From NCBI GenBank assembly GCA_024663395.1, contig JANFAH010000004.1:558001-622000 (forward strand): a stretch of DNA of 64,000 nucleotides, in the 5' to 3' direction. The position numbers and the translations under genes are program-made. This DNA is from Pisolithus tinctorius (lineage: Eukaryota; Basidiomycota; Agaricomycetes; Boletales; Pisolithaceae). Numbering within the stretch: the stretch's first letter is position 1; each line of letters opens with the position of its first letter. Below are positions 32,915-45,950 of the stretch, piece after piece. The notes under the pieces are model-generated. The model searched no databases. It was not told the origin of the DNA and worked only from the letters and a program-made list of their open reading frames with translations.

Positions 32915-35900
32915 ATGCTGCCGAAAGTCACGAGCCATCTGTTCCTGCACACGTCCCGTGCAGTTGCCCTCGTCCAAAACCAATCTGGGACTCTCCGCAA
33001 CGTCCTCCAGTACCAGTCATCAGGCTCAACATCCACCGTTCCATGGGCTACCGGCACAGGCTCATCCTGGGGTGGTGCCGGAACGGGCGCAGGTCCTGGC
33101 GGCGCGAAATTCAATGCTGGTAGTAAATTCTACACGGGGTATACTGTACGTCTTTTTTTTTTTTCCTCTCTGCTTGCAGGTCTTACACGAAGCATGTCCC
33201 CTGACAGGGCGCCGGTCGTGCAGTCACGCAGGCCAATACGACCGCCGGCAACGATCTCGTCAAAGACGACGACAAGGAGGATGTATCTGTACCATTTGTC
33301 AAGGCCCCCCAATCCTCATCCCGTCATTCACGTCCCCTCGCTCGCCGTCATTCCTTCAGCCTTCCTTCCGGTCCACGCGACCTTCAGCCTGAAACCAGCA
33401 CAGGCATCTTGCATTCCGTTCAACTACATCTCCGTGCGCGACATACATTTGCTCCTTCTACAGACCATGAGCAACAAAATCGACAGCAGCCGTCGGAGTC
33501 ACCGCCCCCACTTCCCGCAGATGATTCGTCACAGTCATCCTTTGCTGCTAGCGTCGAAGAGGCCTTCGCAACTAAAAATGTCCCTCGGCTCGCTCAATTG
33601 ATCATGGAACTCACAGACCGCGATCATGACGTCCAAAAATCTCTACGTTCGATCGACGCACGCGCTCGCAGGAGGAGATTAGGCGCACAAACATCCAACA
33701 CCATTCACGAGGCAGCCGTAGAGGAGGCTGACGCCAAGGGCAAAGATGCGCTTCTCGCCGAAGACAACTTCCGCGCAGCCATGTCGATATTCGATGCCGC
33801 TTGTATGACCTCGGAGTCGGACGCGGCAAATTCTCAAAAGCGTTCAGCCTTGGCTTTCCGTTTCCCCGTTAACGTGTTCCATGCCCTTCTACGTTCATGT
33901 GCCTACCATGCTTCCATCGATGCCGCCCTCCGTGTATACTCTCATCTCGAGGCAAGGGTTCGTCAGCCCTCGGCACACGGTTCAGACTCATTTACTCCAT
34001 TCTATCCCTCCACGACGGCCATCTACTACCTTCTCAGCACCTACGTGAATGCTAATGATCTTTCGGGAGCCACGGAAGTGTTCAACGAGTTCAAGGACTT
34101 GTGCGCTCGGGACCAGATAGCGAACTTGGAGTCCGGTTCGCAAGTACGTGTTTGGAATAAGATGTTGGAGGCTTATTTCCATGCTGGACAGCCAGCTGGC
34201 GCCTTGCGCCTGTTGGAAACCATGATGGATGCCGAGAACATTGATAAGACACAAGGTCGATATCCACCCACTCTCTTCACTTTCGGGCACTAACACCTGT
34301 TCTTGTGTAGGTGAAAAGGTTCTCGTACCGAGTCCCGCTTCGTCTACCTTCACAACCATTATCAGCGGTTTCTGCAATCAAATCTCTAATGGCCCTGTCA
34401 ACTCCGGCGCGGCTCCTGTATCTTCCCCGCAGCCCGACATTGCTACTGCTCTCTCTTGGTTCAACCGTCTACTTCTCCAACCCAATCCCTCCGTTAACCC
34501 GTACGAATCTTCTTCCGAGCCTACGCGGCCAGACCAGAAGGCATGGACGGTGATGCTCGAAATGCTTTCCCAGGCCGTCTCTACGGATAAATCGCGGATT
34601 CAAGATCTCAACAGGTTGTTTGGCGTTCTGGTGGACTGTGCGGCTAAGGATGGCCTAGAAGTGAAGCCGACCATACGGTCCATGGTGCTCAATACCAACG
34701 TGCGCTTCCTCGAACAAGCGACCCATCCAGAAGACAAAGACCTCGCCCACGCTTCCTTGGCATTCCTGGTGCATCACATCTCCTTGAATAAGGATCACCG
34801 TCCATCCTTGCTTCAGATCAGCGAGTCCATGGCCTTGCTTGCGACCGTGTACCTTCCACTTGTCCGCTTCGGCATGGCCGGGAAGGCCTGGGAGCTTGCG
34901 AAGGGTCTGGTAGCCCAGGAGTTATCTGTGACTGAGGAAACCTTGAACAAGGATGAGAAACCTGAGGCCAAGATGTGTGGAGAACTGCTTAACAAGGTCG
35001 TTCCGTTCGCCCTCGAAGCAATCGTTTCCTCGTCCTCGGAGACCCCTATCCTCTCGGAAACGCTGCAGGTCATGCGATACATAGTCCGAACAGGAGTGAA
35101 GCCGACGGCTGCTATGGCGCCTTACCATTTGCATGCCTTCATGGTATCCCCGATCGAGATTCAGCATAATCTGGTACAATCGGACTACGAAACCCTGCTT
35201 TCGTGTGCTCTTGCACTGCCCGTGAACCCCTCAGCAAATGAATTACCCCAGGGATGCGCATACCAGTCTCTCCCCGCACTTCTCAAAGTCTTCGACAACG
35301 CCAATATCGGTTCTCACATGCAAGCTGTGCCGAGAAAATTAGCACTGGCCGTAATGACCGCACTTCACGACTCTCTAGATGCCCACCAGCTAGCCGAATT
35401 CTTCGAATCTGTCGGGCCTGTTTTCCAACGGTTCAAGCGTCCGCAACCTCCCCCTGCTCCAGTAACTGAATCGCCAACCCCTCGTACGCCGATCATCATT
35501 GACTCCGAACTCAGTCGCTACATCGATGAGTGGTTCCCTTCAAACCGTTCGCTCACAGTCTATGATGGGTATACCCGCCTTCAGGAGGCAATTTCGGCGC
35601 CGTCCCCGCGTTATCCTCATCCCGCTGCCCTAGGACGCCTTATTAACGGCCTTGGCCGTGCACGCGACATACCGGCACTCCAATCTGTCTACGACACCGC
35701 GCAACAGGTCATCTTCTCACCTTACGTCTCCGCCAACCCACCGTGGCAATCTCAAGCATGGTTCCAGATCGAAGATCAGATGATTATTGCATATGCGCAT
35801 GCCGGAGATATGGAGAGCGCGTATGTCCACCGCGACCGCATCTCAGCGGCCGGTGGCGTGCCTTCGCCGGATGCGTACGGGTCGCTCATCGAATGCGTGC

Positions 35901-37195
35901 GTGACACGACAGATGATACCTCGAACGCCATGGCTCTTTTCACCGAGTGTCAGATGCGTGGGACGAAACCGAACGTCTACCTTTACAATACTATCATCTC
36001 TAAGCTCGCCAAGGCACGCAAGGCTGATTTCGCTCTTGATCTGTTTGAGCAAATGAAGACAAATACCTCCCTGCGGCCTTCTTCGATCACGTACGGCGCT
36101 GTCATTGCAGCGTGTGCCCGTGTTGGCGATGCTCAAGCTGCCGAACGACTTTTCGAGGAAATGGCCGACCAGCCTAATTTCAAGCCTCGGATCCCACCGT
36201 ACAACACCATGATGCAGATGTACACACATACCAAACCAGACAGGGAGCGTGTATTACATTATTACGACTTGATGATTAAGGCGGGTATCAAACCCTCCGC
36301 ACATACTTACAAGGTCAGTCGCCCCAACGGCGCCTGTCTCTTGCTACTTTTTTTTTCTGAACTGTTCTTCCATAGCTCCTCGTCGACGCATACGGGACCA
36401 TTGAGCCGATTGACATCAAAGCAGCTGAGGAGACATTCAAGAAGATTGAGTCGTCGTCAGAGGTTTCTCTTCAGGGTACCCACTGGGCAGCGCTTATCAA
36501 TGCTTATGGCTGTGTTCTAAAAGACCTGGACAAAGCCATAAGCATATTCGACTCGATCGCATCACATCCTTCCGCTCGCCGCAATCCGCTCAACCCCCTC
36601 CCCGACGCTGTCACGTACGAATCACTCATCAACGTCTTCGTTATAAACAAGCGTATGGATCATGCCGTTACTTATCTCGCAAAACTCCAAGCATCGGGCG
36701 TACATATGACCGCATACATCGCAAACCTATTGATCAAGGGCTACGCAGCTGCAGGCAACATCGAAGAAGCTCGCAGGGTGTTTGAGAGCCTAGCTGATCC
36801 TCCCAGTGGCGTTGCTGCTCCCAATAACCATGTTCCCCACCATCCGGCGGCCAGCTCTTCAGTTCCTCCGTCTGCGCCTTCGTACAGAGAAGTATGTCGA
36901 GTTGGTCGAGTTCACTGCGTTATTGTAGAACTGACGTCGTCCTTTGCCAGCCATCGACATGGGAAGCGATGTTCCGCGCTGAACTCGGTAATGGACACCG
37001 CGATCGTGCGGTTGCACTGCTAGACCGGTTACGGGAAAGGTATGATTTATCTCTTTTCGTCTATACGAATCAATTCATACCTGCATCTGTTGCAGGCAAT
37101 TTCCACATGCAGTTTACCAGAGAATTCGTGGAATCATGGGCGATGACGACTCCGTTTCACCGTGGGCACAGTCTCCCGTTTCGCAGTCCCCTTGA
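32915..37195 (+). CDS. Mitochondrial-type pentatricopeptide repeat (PPR) protein
   Basis: Six exons are readable: 32,915-33,145; 33,208-34,255; 34,311-36,313; 36,376-36,891; 36,951-37,039; 37,096-37,195. The start ATG gives MLPKVTSHLFLHTSRAVALV, a basic/hydroxylated leader without acidic residues, consistent with a mitochondrial presequence. The protein is about 1,300 residues of alpha-helical repeats. PPR signatures include YNTIISKLAKARKADFALDL, ITYGAVIAACARVGDAQAAE, YNTMMQMYTHTK, TYESLINVFVINKRMDHAV and LLIKGYAAAGNIEEARRVFE. Fungal PPR proteins bind mitochondrial RNA and act in its processing, stability or translation. This one resembles the large Cya5/Pet309-like class in layout, but the exact orthologue is not certain. 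Its promoter region is shared with the GTPase gene on the other strand. Confidence 0.88.
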
Positions 37196-38921
37196 ATTCG
37201 ATTCTTAAGTCGAACGATTTCTTGACCTGACTTTGAGTCGATCTGGGGCCGCTCCGACGAGGAGACGATGTGGGACGGCTGAACGTTATAAAAATTTATT
37301 TATCTTCACAGATGCATGTCCGATTTAATTTACTCGTTCAGCGCATGATATCCTGCATACGTACTTAGTGTAAATTAGATGAATGACCTGTATTATACGG
37401 ATATGAATGGCTAACACTCCTGAGGTCTAATAGATGGCACGATGCTGATTACTTTCTGTGGGTGCGCTGGGTGTTGCCCATGGAGTTGCCATTGACACCG
37501 TCATACCAGACCAGAAAATCCCTATGGCACAGGACTACAGTTGTCCAACTGCCTGAAATAGCCTTACACCGGGGAACGCCGAAAAGCAGCCGAACGTTTG
37601 ATTTCGTAGTTTTAAACTTCCTAGACTAAAGGAAAGATGTCTATTGTGTTTAGGTCAACTCGGATCGGGAGCATTATAATGAGGGTGTGTGCGGCATAAT
37701 TTCTTAAGGCACATAATCGTTTTTCTGGGCCCCTGCAACTTGCTCGTCTCCTGAGAGTTCGAGATGGCAAAGCCAAGGCCCTCCAACGGTTCGACAAGCA
37801 GTGTTGCGCGACACTGGTCACACTGGACCCCGAAAACTTAAAAGAGTTGCATTTCCCTCACAAATCATGAAGGACTACTCGGATGCACATACTTGTGGTC
37901 ATACTCCACTGAGGTGGAGTGGCCATGAGCGAACAATGTCTCAGGGCCTGACAAACGTTAGGAAGCGCAGAGAGATATTCTCCGCTTTGGACTCGCAATC
38001 AGGCTTCCATCGAGAAATGCCTTTGCGATGTCAGTTGGCGTAGCAGTAGGCTCTGGATTATCTGAGTCGCCACCAAAGTTTCCCTCTAAGTGCTCTCATG
38101 CACCAGCGAGAGGCCCCTCGATTGGATTGCGTGACGCCCGACTGTTGTAATTGCATACCCGCACCCTACCGTGAGTCGTTTGGTACGGATGAGACCCCGA
38201 GGCGTCGATCGTGTTCTTCACAACAGGTGGAGGGTGGCAGTTGGCGAAATCTCCTATTAATTATCCAATGCATTATCAGAAAAAATTAGTCGGAGGATCG
38301 CTTTCACTCGTAGGAAAGCACCGCTCTGTTGCAAGGACTAGGAGACAAGGAGGGCGGGTCTTGCCCAGCTACTAGAGGAGTCATGCTGTGGTAGTGTACT
38401 CCGACGCAGACCATTTTTGCAGAAGATCCACAAGCTTTCTGTTGTGACTCCTCGAGCACGATAACACCTGAGTCAAATAAAGGTGCAAGTTGACTTAAAT
38501 GATAACGAAGATACTGCTAGCAGTCTCCTTTGTACTTAGCCATGGCTTGCCAAACAGAAGACTTGACAAATCTCTCCCCAACACGTTTATCCCAAGATCG
38601 AAGAGATTCGAATAGGAAATATCAGGACCCAAAGCTAGAGCACTCACCGAATTAGCAGTAAACCTTCATGGACGTTGAGCTTGACCTTCAGCAGTCATAA
38701 TAGGCAAGTTGTACAACAAATACGCACAAACCAGCCGGACCACTAATGTTCGTCGTAAAGATTCATGCACAAATGGGTGGATCACAATGCTGCACCGAAA
38801 CCAGACACCCCCAGCAAGCATGCAATAGTATCGGCCAGGGGGATATGAATGTAGACAACCAAGGAACCACCACACTAGGGAAAGCGAGTCATTTCAGGTG
38901 TGAGATACACGCGTCGGAGAA
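37196..38921. other. Intergenic, no supported gene
   Basis: An AT-rich stretch near 37,288-37,320 is a plausible 3' end of the PPR transcript. Several frames of 60-80 codons occur on both strands (for example 37,801-38,043) but lack recognisable content. It is also the 3' flank of the minus-strand PDI gene, so the two genes are convergent. Confidence 0.45.
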
Positions 38922-41069
38922 TTAATCTATACGACCCGATTTCGCATACCGCTTGTCAGGATGAGAATCCTCGAAATCATCGCGAAGCAGTTTTGTTATC
39001 GCCATAAACACGGACGCAAGAAAGCCTAGGACGAAAAGGACCGTCACGTAGGGGTGAGTGGCTATCGATTGTCCAAGTCGGACAACACTCGAGTTCAATA
39101 CCTAGAAAGTAGTATTGAAAATGAAAAAGCGTGACGCCAGGGCCCTTCACTAACCTGTACAACACGTTCGAAAATATTCTGTGAATGCTTGGGTCTTGCT
39201 TTTCCCTGCAAGATAGGTTCAAGTGCCGAAGAGATGCTGACGAAGTTTAACTTGATAAGTTGCCCAGATCCGTCTTTGTTGTAGTAGAGCAACCGCTGTA
39301 GAGTACTTGAGCAAACAGAGAGACGCGGCCACGCGCAAAAACTTACCTGGTGATCAGCGACGACGACCTCGGGTTCCCCAGCTGCCTTGATCCCATACAT
39401 ATTCTTCATCCATTTCCCCCACTGATCTGTGTCCATCCAAGTGAATACAACATCTCTCCTTCCACCCCCGTGCTGGCCTTGATTTATTTTCAAGCGCCAC
39501 TTCTTCCCGATGTCATTCAATTTCTCAGTAACAGAGTCCCGTGCACCTGGAGGGGTAGAGACTATAACCACCAAAGGTTGATGTGGAGCGTTCATCACGT
39601 CCTGAAACACATCGCGAGATAGCTCCAAAGATGTCGGAAATCGATTCGCGAAAAACCATTCCCTTAGTGCATCTCTCTCTGGATGGGACAATGAGGGATA
39701 AAATGTCGATGTCGGCTGGCGAGCGTCATGATCCTTTAACGCAAGAATTGCGTAGGGTGTATCACCCCGGATGTTGTACCTTTTGAAGAGCTCCTGTGAA
39801 GAGGAAAGATAGACAGGTGGCGAGCCGAGCAGAAGCTGGGATTCCTTGGCCACACGATCCTTGTAGTTATAAGTAAATGGAAATTATATCACGCTAACCT
39901 GGAACGTACCATAACACTCTTGTCGGCAGGGGTATGCAGAAGGAGATATATAACAGGCTTGTCTCGAATAACTTCTTCGAGTTGGGAGGCTTCGATAGCT
40001 TGCATGGTGCTGGCAGGTGATGAGAAACTATCCAATTTACGTACGCGATGGGGGCTCACGGATTCGATGCATGTTCAGAAAACGCAACAAGTTGGTCATA
40101 CTTTCTATTTCCAGTGTATTCAGTTTTTGCACCGTGAGCGTAATAGAGCAGAGTCGGATAGCCAGGGATGCTTTGACTTGAGCACAGAGGTTTTTGATCG
40201 TCACAATTCACCTCCGCAACATTCAGCTTGTGTTGCATATGCCGGGCTAGTTGGGACCATGTTGGCGCCAATTTCTTACAGTGGCCACACCTTCAGAACC
40301 CATTAGTTGCATTCAGCGTACGCACATAAATCACGCACCAAGGTGCAAAGAATTTAACAAATGCAGGCCCTTGAGATAGAAAACTGTCAAACGTTTCTGT
40401 CGTTAACTTGACCACCTCTCCTGCAGGATTTGGGTCCACACGAGGAGCTTGGACACGTAAAGGTTCGTCAAAAACTGGTGTGGGTTCTGGAGGAGATACT
40501 GTGGCGAATACTTTCTCTTCAAGTGTTGAGTCGGAGACAGCAACCCCCGTTGGCACCGCGTGCTCGCCAAGGTAGTCAACCAAAAGATCAAATTGTCTGT
40601 TCTTAGTGAACGTATCCACAAACTCTCCGTTGCGGTATAGGTTCATCTGAGGATATCCGGTAACACCCTTCTCAGAGCAAAGGTCTGACCTTGCTTTTCA
40701 ACGATAGTAAGCAACAGAGGGTGAACTACGGACCTCCATTGAGTGCACAGTTTACTTGAGCGAGATGCACACCAGGGTCAGTTTGCTTCTCGAAATGGTC
40801 AGTCACTTCGGTCCATGTTGGAGCGAAATGACGACAGTGAGGGCAGTAAGGTGAAAAGTATTCGATAAACCTGTAGGCCATGAGCCACGAAGGTCGCTAG
40901 GACCGAATCACTTTACCCACCAAACACCGCTCGCAATCGTTTCTTCGAAATTGTCAGGTGTCAGTACGTTGCTTGCTGTGACAGGCGCTGCAGTCGCTTG
41001 AATAGCGAGCGCAGCGACAAGGAACGAGAGTGGAGATCTCCGTCGAGTCAAAGACAGTAGCGCCCTCAT
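38922..41069 (-). CDS. Membrane-anchored protein disulfide isomerase with two thioredoxin domains
   Basis: Read on the minus strand from ATG at 41,069, the product starts MRALLSLTRRRSPLSFLVAA and LAIQATAA, a signal peptide. The first thioredoxin domain has FIEYFSPYCPHCRHFAPTW (CPHC active site) and VNCALNG. The second (from about 40,400) has GPAFVKFFAPW, then WCGHCKKLAPTWSQL; an intron with donor GTGCGT splits the CGHC motif, and VNCDDQKPLC and IPGYPTLLYY follow. A long Trx-fold-like region continues through 39,100-39,840. The C-terminus has a transmembrane helix (VTVLFVLGFLASVFMAI) and a short basic cytosolic tail ending at 38,922. The enzyme would catalyse disulfide formation and isomerisation in the ER. 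It resembles TMX-like fungal PDIs; no KDEL-type signal is needed because it is membrane-bound. Confidence 0.88.
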
Positions 41070-41183
41070 TGCGACATGAAGGTTGGGTGTCAGTGAATAA
41101 GTATTGAATAAGGACAGTGGTGGGACTCTGAGTATGTAACGCCGGGGCTAATCCAAAAAAACCTCTGCGCAGTTCCAACTGGC

Positions 41184-41830
41184 ATGGCACTCCGATTGCA
41201 GCTTCGAAGTGGCCACGTCACCATGGAACAAGTCCAGAAAGCCATCCGCATGGCACCAGGATGGCTAAAGTATGTGAAGGGTAATACGTGCGATCATCCT
41301 GTTCTCTACCCACGTTAACTTGGCAGAACGAATACCCAGCACAACGTCGCTGACACACGGTGTGGGCTGCCTCAGCAGAAAAGGCCTTCCCTCAGCTATC
41401 CAAGGCAGGGTGGGTTTAGACTCCCTTACTCTATTACCCTCAATCCAACATGTAAACCCGATATAACATCCCTAGAATCGGTATGCACGTTTCATAGCCC
41501 TTCCCTTTGAGCTTGCGGTATGTCGTCGCTCGCTCAAACGCCCTTCGTCACGTCAACAGTAATCCTCATCCCCATTGCCCACATTCTTCGATCACGAAAC
41601 AATATCGTACGAGGGGTTTGCGCCCGCTCTCCCATCCGTACGGCGAAAACTATAATCAAGCTGGTCAAATCTCCAAAAGATCTCCAGGATGCCATCAACT
41701 GTCTCAGGCAGGTCTTTGTAGACAAGTTTTGTGACAGCGTAGCGTTTCATGCAACTCTATTTCGTGCTTGGCATCAAGGGGTGCTGCCCAGCTCGTTAAC
41801 CACTTAGCACGAATCTACACGACAACCCGG
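41184..41830 (+). CDS. Possible small unrecognised gene (divergent from PDI)
   Basis: An ATG at 41,184 opens MALRLQLRSGHVTMEQVQKA and IRMAPGWLKYV, followed at 41,281 by a plausible donor (GGTAATAC) and an acceptor (TTGGCAG) near 41,326. The spliced frame would continue ERIPSTTSLTHGVGC. Further downstream a separate frame (41,520-41,807) reads MSSLAQTPFVTSTVILIPIA. I cannot join these with confidence and do not recognise the family. The 41,184 frame lies head-to-head with the PDI gene 114 bp away, which favours a real start. The end coordinate is a guess. Confidence 0.3.
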
Positions 41831-42299
41831 ACGGTAAAAACCTGGAATTTATTGCCGAGGCATGGATGTCGAGTCGCTGAGGAATAGCTAAAGGACCGTC
41901 TGCCTCAGACCAGGCGTGATCACACCAATTTGCAATGATTCTGTTCGGTTTCCGTACATCATTGGCCTGCTTCCCATGGACGACTGTACGTAGACCCATC
42001 AAAGCTGGGCGGGGTAATGTCGGCAGACAAACACGTATGAAAATACATTTACTACTTGGTGGTACAGGGCTGCACTTGTAAGGTTTTAATATTTCAAAGA
42101 TTTTACTAGCTGCTCGGCCGTGCCCGTCTCCTCCAAGGTAGGGTATCCTCACGCATCTTGTATATACGTAGGGAGGTGCTATTTGTAAGTTCGACTCGCG
42201 GTACAGATCCGTCTCCATCGAGGGTCCACCAGACGCCTCGTTCAGCCACATTCCGAGGCTTTCTCCTCGACTTTTTTTGAGGATCACCCAGAGCTGTCG
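41831..42299. other. Intergenic upstream of CGI121
   Basis: A 172-codon minus-strand frame (41,796-42,314) crosses it but overlaps the CGI121 start and shows no recognisable motif, so it is taken as chance. A pyrimidine run near 42,250-42,280 may belong to the CGI121 promoter. Confidence 0.4.
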
Positions 42300-43049
42300 A
42301 TGGAAGCCTACCATTACCCTCAGTTCAACACTGTGGTGTACACCGCCAAGTTCAAAGACATCAAGAACGCAGAGGCACTAAGGTCCCGCATTGTCAAAGC
42401 CGCGTCGCTGGACGGAGCTGACGGCGAGGCGGAGCGGGATGCTGTCAACTTCGCATTCATCGAAGCGAAACTCGTTGGTCGCTTACCTCTATCCTATCCC
42501 ATACGCCTACCTGCCTCCTAGATAACAAGTTCACTGCACCTCGAGACCGCAATCTACCAAGCTTTGTTATCGGAGTCGCAGGGATCATTGAGAACTAAAA
42601 CTATTCACTCAGAAATTATCTGGGCCTTGAACCCAACGAATAACGTGAGTGTTTTGTTGATGACCTCCCACTAGTCTAGATCCTGATGTTGCAATAATCA
42701 GATATCGGAAGCCATCAAGTTGTTTGGGGTATCAGGCAGAACCACAGACTTGATTCTCGTGCACGCGGCGACCTCAGACACCTGCGATGTGCAGCAGAAG
42801 ATGCACAACATTGTCGACGGTCGCTTGGTCCCTATGTCTACAATCCCAGACTCTACCAACTGGGCGAATGTCAAGAAGGCAAGCGTCGATATATGCTCTT
42901 AATAGGTCGTGCCTTACGTCTCGTCACAGCATTACAAACTCAATGGTGAATTGGCGTTGATGGAAATCGCTAGCGATAGCGACCGGGAAAGAACAGTTAT
43001 CGATAATATTGTCATCAGCACCGTCGCAATGAAATTCGTCATGACTTGA
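42300..43049 (+). CDS. CGI121: EKC/KEOPS complex subunit CGI121
   Basis: Four exons are readable: 42,300-42,473; 42,522-42,644; 42,702-42,878; 42,930-43,049. The product (about 197 residues) reads MEAYHYPQFNTVVYTAKFKD, then DAVNFAFIEAKL, SSLHLETAIYQAL, TKTIHSEIIWALNPTNN, ISEAIKLFGVS and TDLILVHA, ending VVIN-like NIVISTVAMKFVMT. These blocks match the CGI-121/TPRKB family in order and length. The protein binds the Bud32 kinase in the KEOPS complex. KEOPS makes N6-threonylcarbamoyladenosine at position 37 of ANN-decoding tRNAs and influences telomeres and transcription. The third intron appears to use a GC donor (AAG/GCAAGC) with a normal CACAG acceptor; reading through it would add a short tail and stop. 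Confidence 0.88.
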
Positions 43050-44709
43050 TTGTGTATGTGGTAACTATGATCATAACGCCTGGCGTGCTGCGTAATATTG
43101 CATTGGTCAATCAGAGATCGCTCATGCAACGTGTATCATGGGTTATACATCCCGCAGCATTACAGTGCCTGCCCACCCCTTTTCTATCTCGACATCGCGA
43201 TTTCTGATCTCTCCTGTTACGTCATACGCGCCCTTCGAAATGGTTAGACGTTAGAGGCTGATGCTGCGATCAAATATCGCACCGTAAGCTGCAGTTTCGA
43301 CGTCAGGAAGTCGCCCCCTGTCATATTGTTGCGCCCATGGTCCACTGGTTTATCCGTCCCTCATACACTTCGCTCTTCAACAGGTCCCTGGAAGCACTAT
43401 CGGATCAGGCTATCTTGTGTCACTTTGTTAACTTCACATCACTGACCATCCAGCGCGCATCCTCACACTGGTTTTTCATCTTGATTGCTCTAACTCGAAG
43501 AGTTATATTCAGCATTGACTATTATCGGCAAACCCCACAGTTGCTACCGGTGGCGGGCGGTAAACTTGGCTTGTCAAATCCTCATGTCACTACACTAACT
43601 GGTTGTTCTTTGATTCCATCCCATTGCGTTCTCTCCCACATCAGGTTGGTGCTGTTCAGAAACGATGCCTGCTTCGTCGTTGTTCAGATTAGAGTTGAAA
43701 TGTTTCCCAAAGAGGTATCCATGCAAGGTCATTGACACGCCTTCCCCTTAAATACTAGTCATACCACCAATTTTGCAGGTGCCCGTGACCGCTTCACTGC
43801 GTGCTAGTGAGCTTGTGAATTTTACAAGGTGTCCCTCACCCGATTGTCCTTGATCTAATGTGATCAGCTGCACTTCACAGTTGTCTGGTTGACGACGCAG
43901 TATCAGATGAATCGGAGCTCTCAGAGACATTCTGTAAATCGACCTGGAATAGTGAAGAGCCCAGAGCAACTCCCACGTGCAAGACTTCCCTTCTTCAAGT
44001 CCGAGATCGCCGCAGATAGTGAGCAGTCAAGTCTGAGAATGCACGAGGTCCGATCAAACGCATTCCAGACCCCATCTATGTATGTATTGTCCATTATATC
44101 CAAGTAGCAGTTTGGAGCTGTCTGTGTAGCGGTTCCCACCTGGAATTTAAATAAACCGGTGTCCTCCTTACGGCTGTTACACATATATGACAGTCCTGCT
44201 GACTCCTCATAATACTACCCCCCGGCTTGGAGACGTAATTGCACGAAGCGTTGCGCTCGCAGTTGGGTTGAGAATAAGTCGCCGGGTCTCGAACCTCAAT
44301 TCTGGTCCGCGTGGCCGGGGTAAATGGGCTGCTCCGCCGTTCGTTCAAAAGTGCTATCGAGAGGGAGAATCTTGAGAAGGATTGGTTGAGCTTGGGTATT
44401 TTGTGCACGGTGCCATTCTCACTGGGTTGTCTCACTCGCCGCATCTGAGCACGATTGCCTCAGGCTACAGCGGTGGATAAGCGTGATATAGTTGGGTGGC
44501 TGTGCTGATCTGATAGCGGGAAATTTTTCATCTGGCGCAATCCGACCAACGTGAAGGCCCCCGAATTCTGAACCTGGTGATATTTTGCCAGGAGAGGCCT
44601 CGGTTTCATACAAAGTAAAACTGAGGTACGTACGTGTCCATTCTCAGGCTATCCTTGCCCCCCTCACTCTGACCGCTCCTCCTTCGCCCCCCTTCGTTCG
44701 TTAAGCAGC
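43050..44709. other. Intergenic, no supported gene
   Basis: Open frames up to 132 codons (43,337-43,735, plus strand) have no recognisable content and no paralogue in the window. A CT-rich run at 44,645-44,700 directly before NEP1 looks like a fungal core promoter. Confidence 0.4.
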
Positions 44710-45950
44710 ATGTCTCTCACCCCAGAATTAATTCGTCGTAGGCGTCATTCAGGATCAATAGCAGTTCAAGCACTTGATCGCATTAGACAGCAGCTATCCG
44801 AAGAAGAACCGGAGTCCGCATTCGTTCCTCCCCAGCGTCCAAAATCCACCCCAGTAGACGAAAGACCTCAGCGCGACCTTCCCGAACATAGCCCGGAAAG
44901 ACCTATTCGCCCACTCCCATCCTCTAAGGCACGAAAAATGGCTACTTCATCTGCAAAGCCAACACCCCAAAATCCTTCCATGTTACCGGTACAAGCGCAT
45001 GTGCCCAGGGGCGGTCCGGCCTCCACGCAACGCAGACTATTTGTGATACTGGATCAGGCATGCCTCGAGGCATACCGGGTTACCAGTGGCGGGAGGAGCA
45101 AGGGTGGTAGAGAGGGCGAAGTCAAGTACACTCTTCTCAATTGTGACGATCACCAGGGAATCCTTGCCAAGACCGGGAGGGACATTGCGGATGCTCGTCC
45201 AGACATTACCCATCAGGTCCGTCTTAGCATTCATGCTTGACGCGGGCAAAGAGTTGATTCATCGTTTATAGTGTCTTCTGACTCTTCTGGACTCGCCCCT
45301 TAACAAGGCGGGCCGGCTGCAGGTGTACATTCACACTGCAAAAGGTGTCCTCATCGAGGTTAACCCTCATGTGAGAATACCTCGGACGTTCAAGCGCTTC
45401 AGTGGCTTGATGGGTACGTGTAGTGTACTCGTTTTGATACATTATCTTATTGCTGTCATAGTTCAACTTCTTCACAAGCTCTCCATCCGTGGCGTCAACG
45501 GTCCGGAGAAACTGCTTAAAGTGATCAAAGTATATTAATTTCCTTTACAACTCGCAGTACCTAACTAGAAAATTTAAGAACCCCGTGACCGACCACCTCC
45601 CTGTAAACACGATTAAACTGAGTAAGTGTCATTGATTTCAATCTGGCTGCAATTCTGAATAGTGAATTTTCAAGCCCTATCTGGCGACGCGCCGACCGTT
45701 CGTTTATCGAAATATCTACAAACATTACCCGAGACCCATTCCATTGCTATATTTGTCGGCGCTATGGCGCGTGGACGAGATGACTTTGCCGACCATATAG
45801 TGGACGACAAAATTGGTATTAGCGATTACCCCCTCAGTGCATCTGTCGCTTGCGGGAAGGTGCGTGTGCCATCAGAAATCCGACAATTTTTCGTTGACGT
45901 TTCCCTTCAAGTTCTGCTGTGCTCTTGAAGAACTTTGGGACATTCTTTAA
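44710..45950 (+). CDS. NEP1: 18S rRNA (pseudouridine-N1)-methyltransferase NEP1/EMG1
   Basis: Six exons are readable: 44,710-45,216; 45,272-45,413; 45,462-45,529; 45,579-45,621; 45,674-45,859; 45,912-45,950. A Pro/Arg/Ser-rich N-terminal extension of about 100 residues precedes the SPOUT methyltransferase core. Core signatures are [104 protein letters not shown] and [20 protein letters not shown]. These match eukaryotic Emg1 throughout. The enzyme methylates a pseudouridine in helix 35 of 18S rRNA and is needed for 40S subunit assembly in the nucleolus. All introns have GT-AG ends and are about 45-55 nt. A CT-rich promoter lies just upstream. Confidence 0.95.

Noticed and set aside
41796..42314. 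172-codon minus-strand ORF as a gene
   Set aside because: It overlaps the start of CGI121 antisense, has no recognisable motif, and lies in a region where long chance frames are common.
43337..43735. 132-codon plus-strand ORF as a gene
   Set aside because: It has no recognisable domain, no clear splice structure and no paralogue in the window.
44187..44375. Possible tRNA gene from a GGTTCGAGACC box on the minus strand
   Set aside because: The supposed T-stem bases do not pair, and no matching acceptor or anticodon arm could be drawn.
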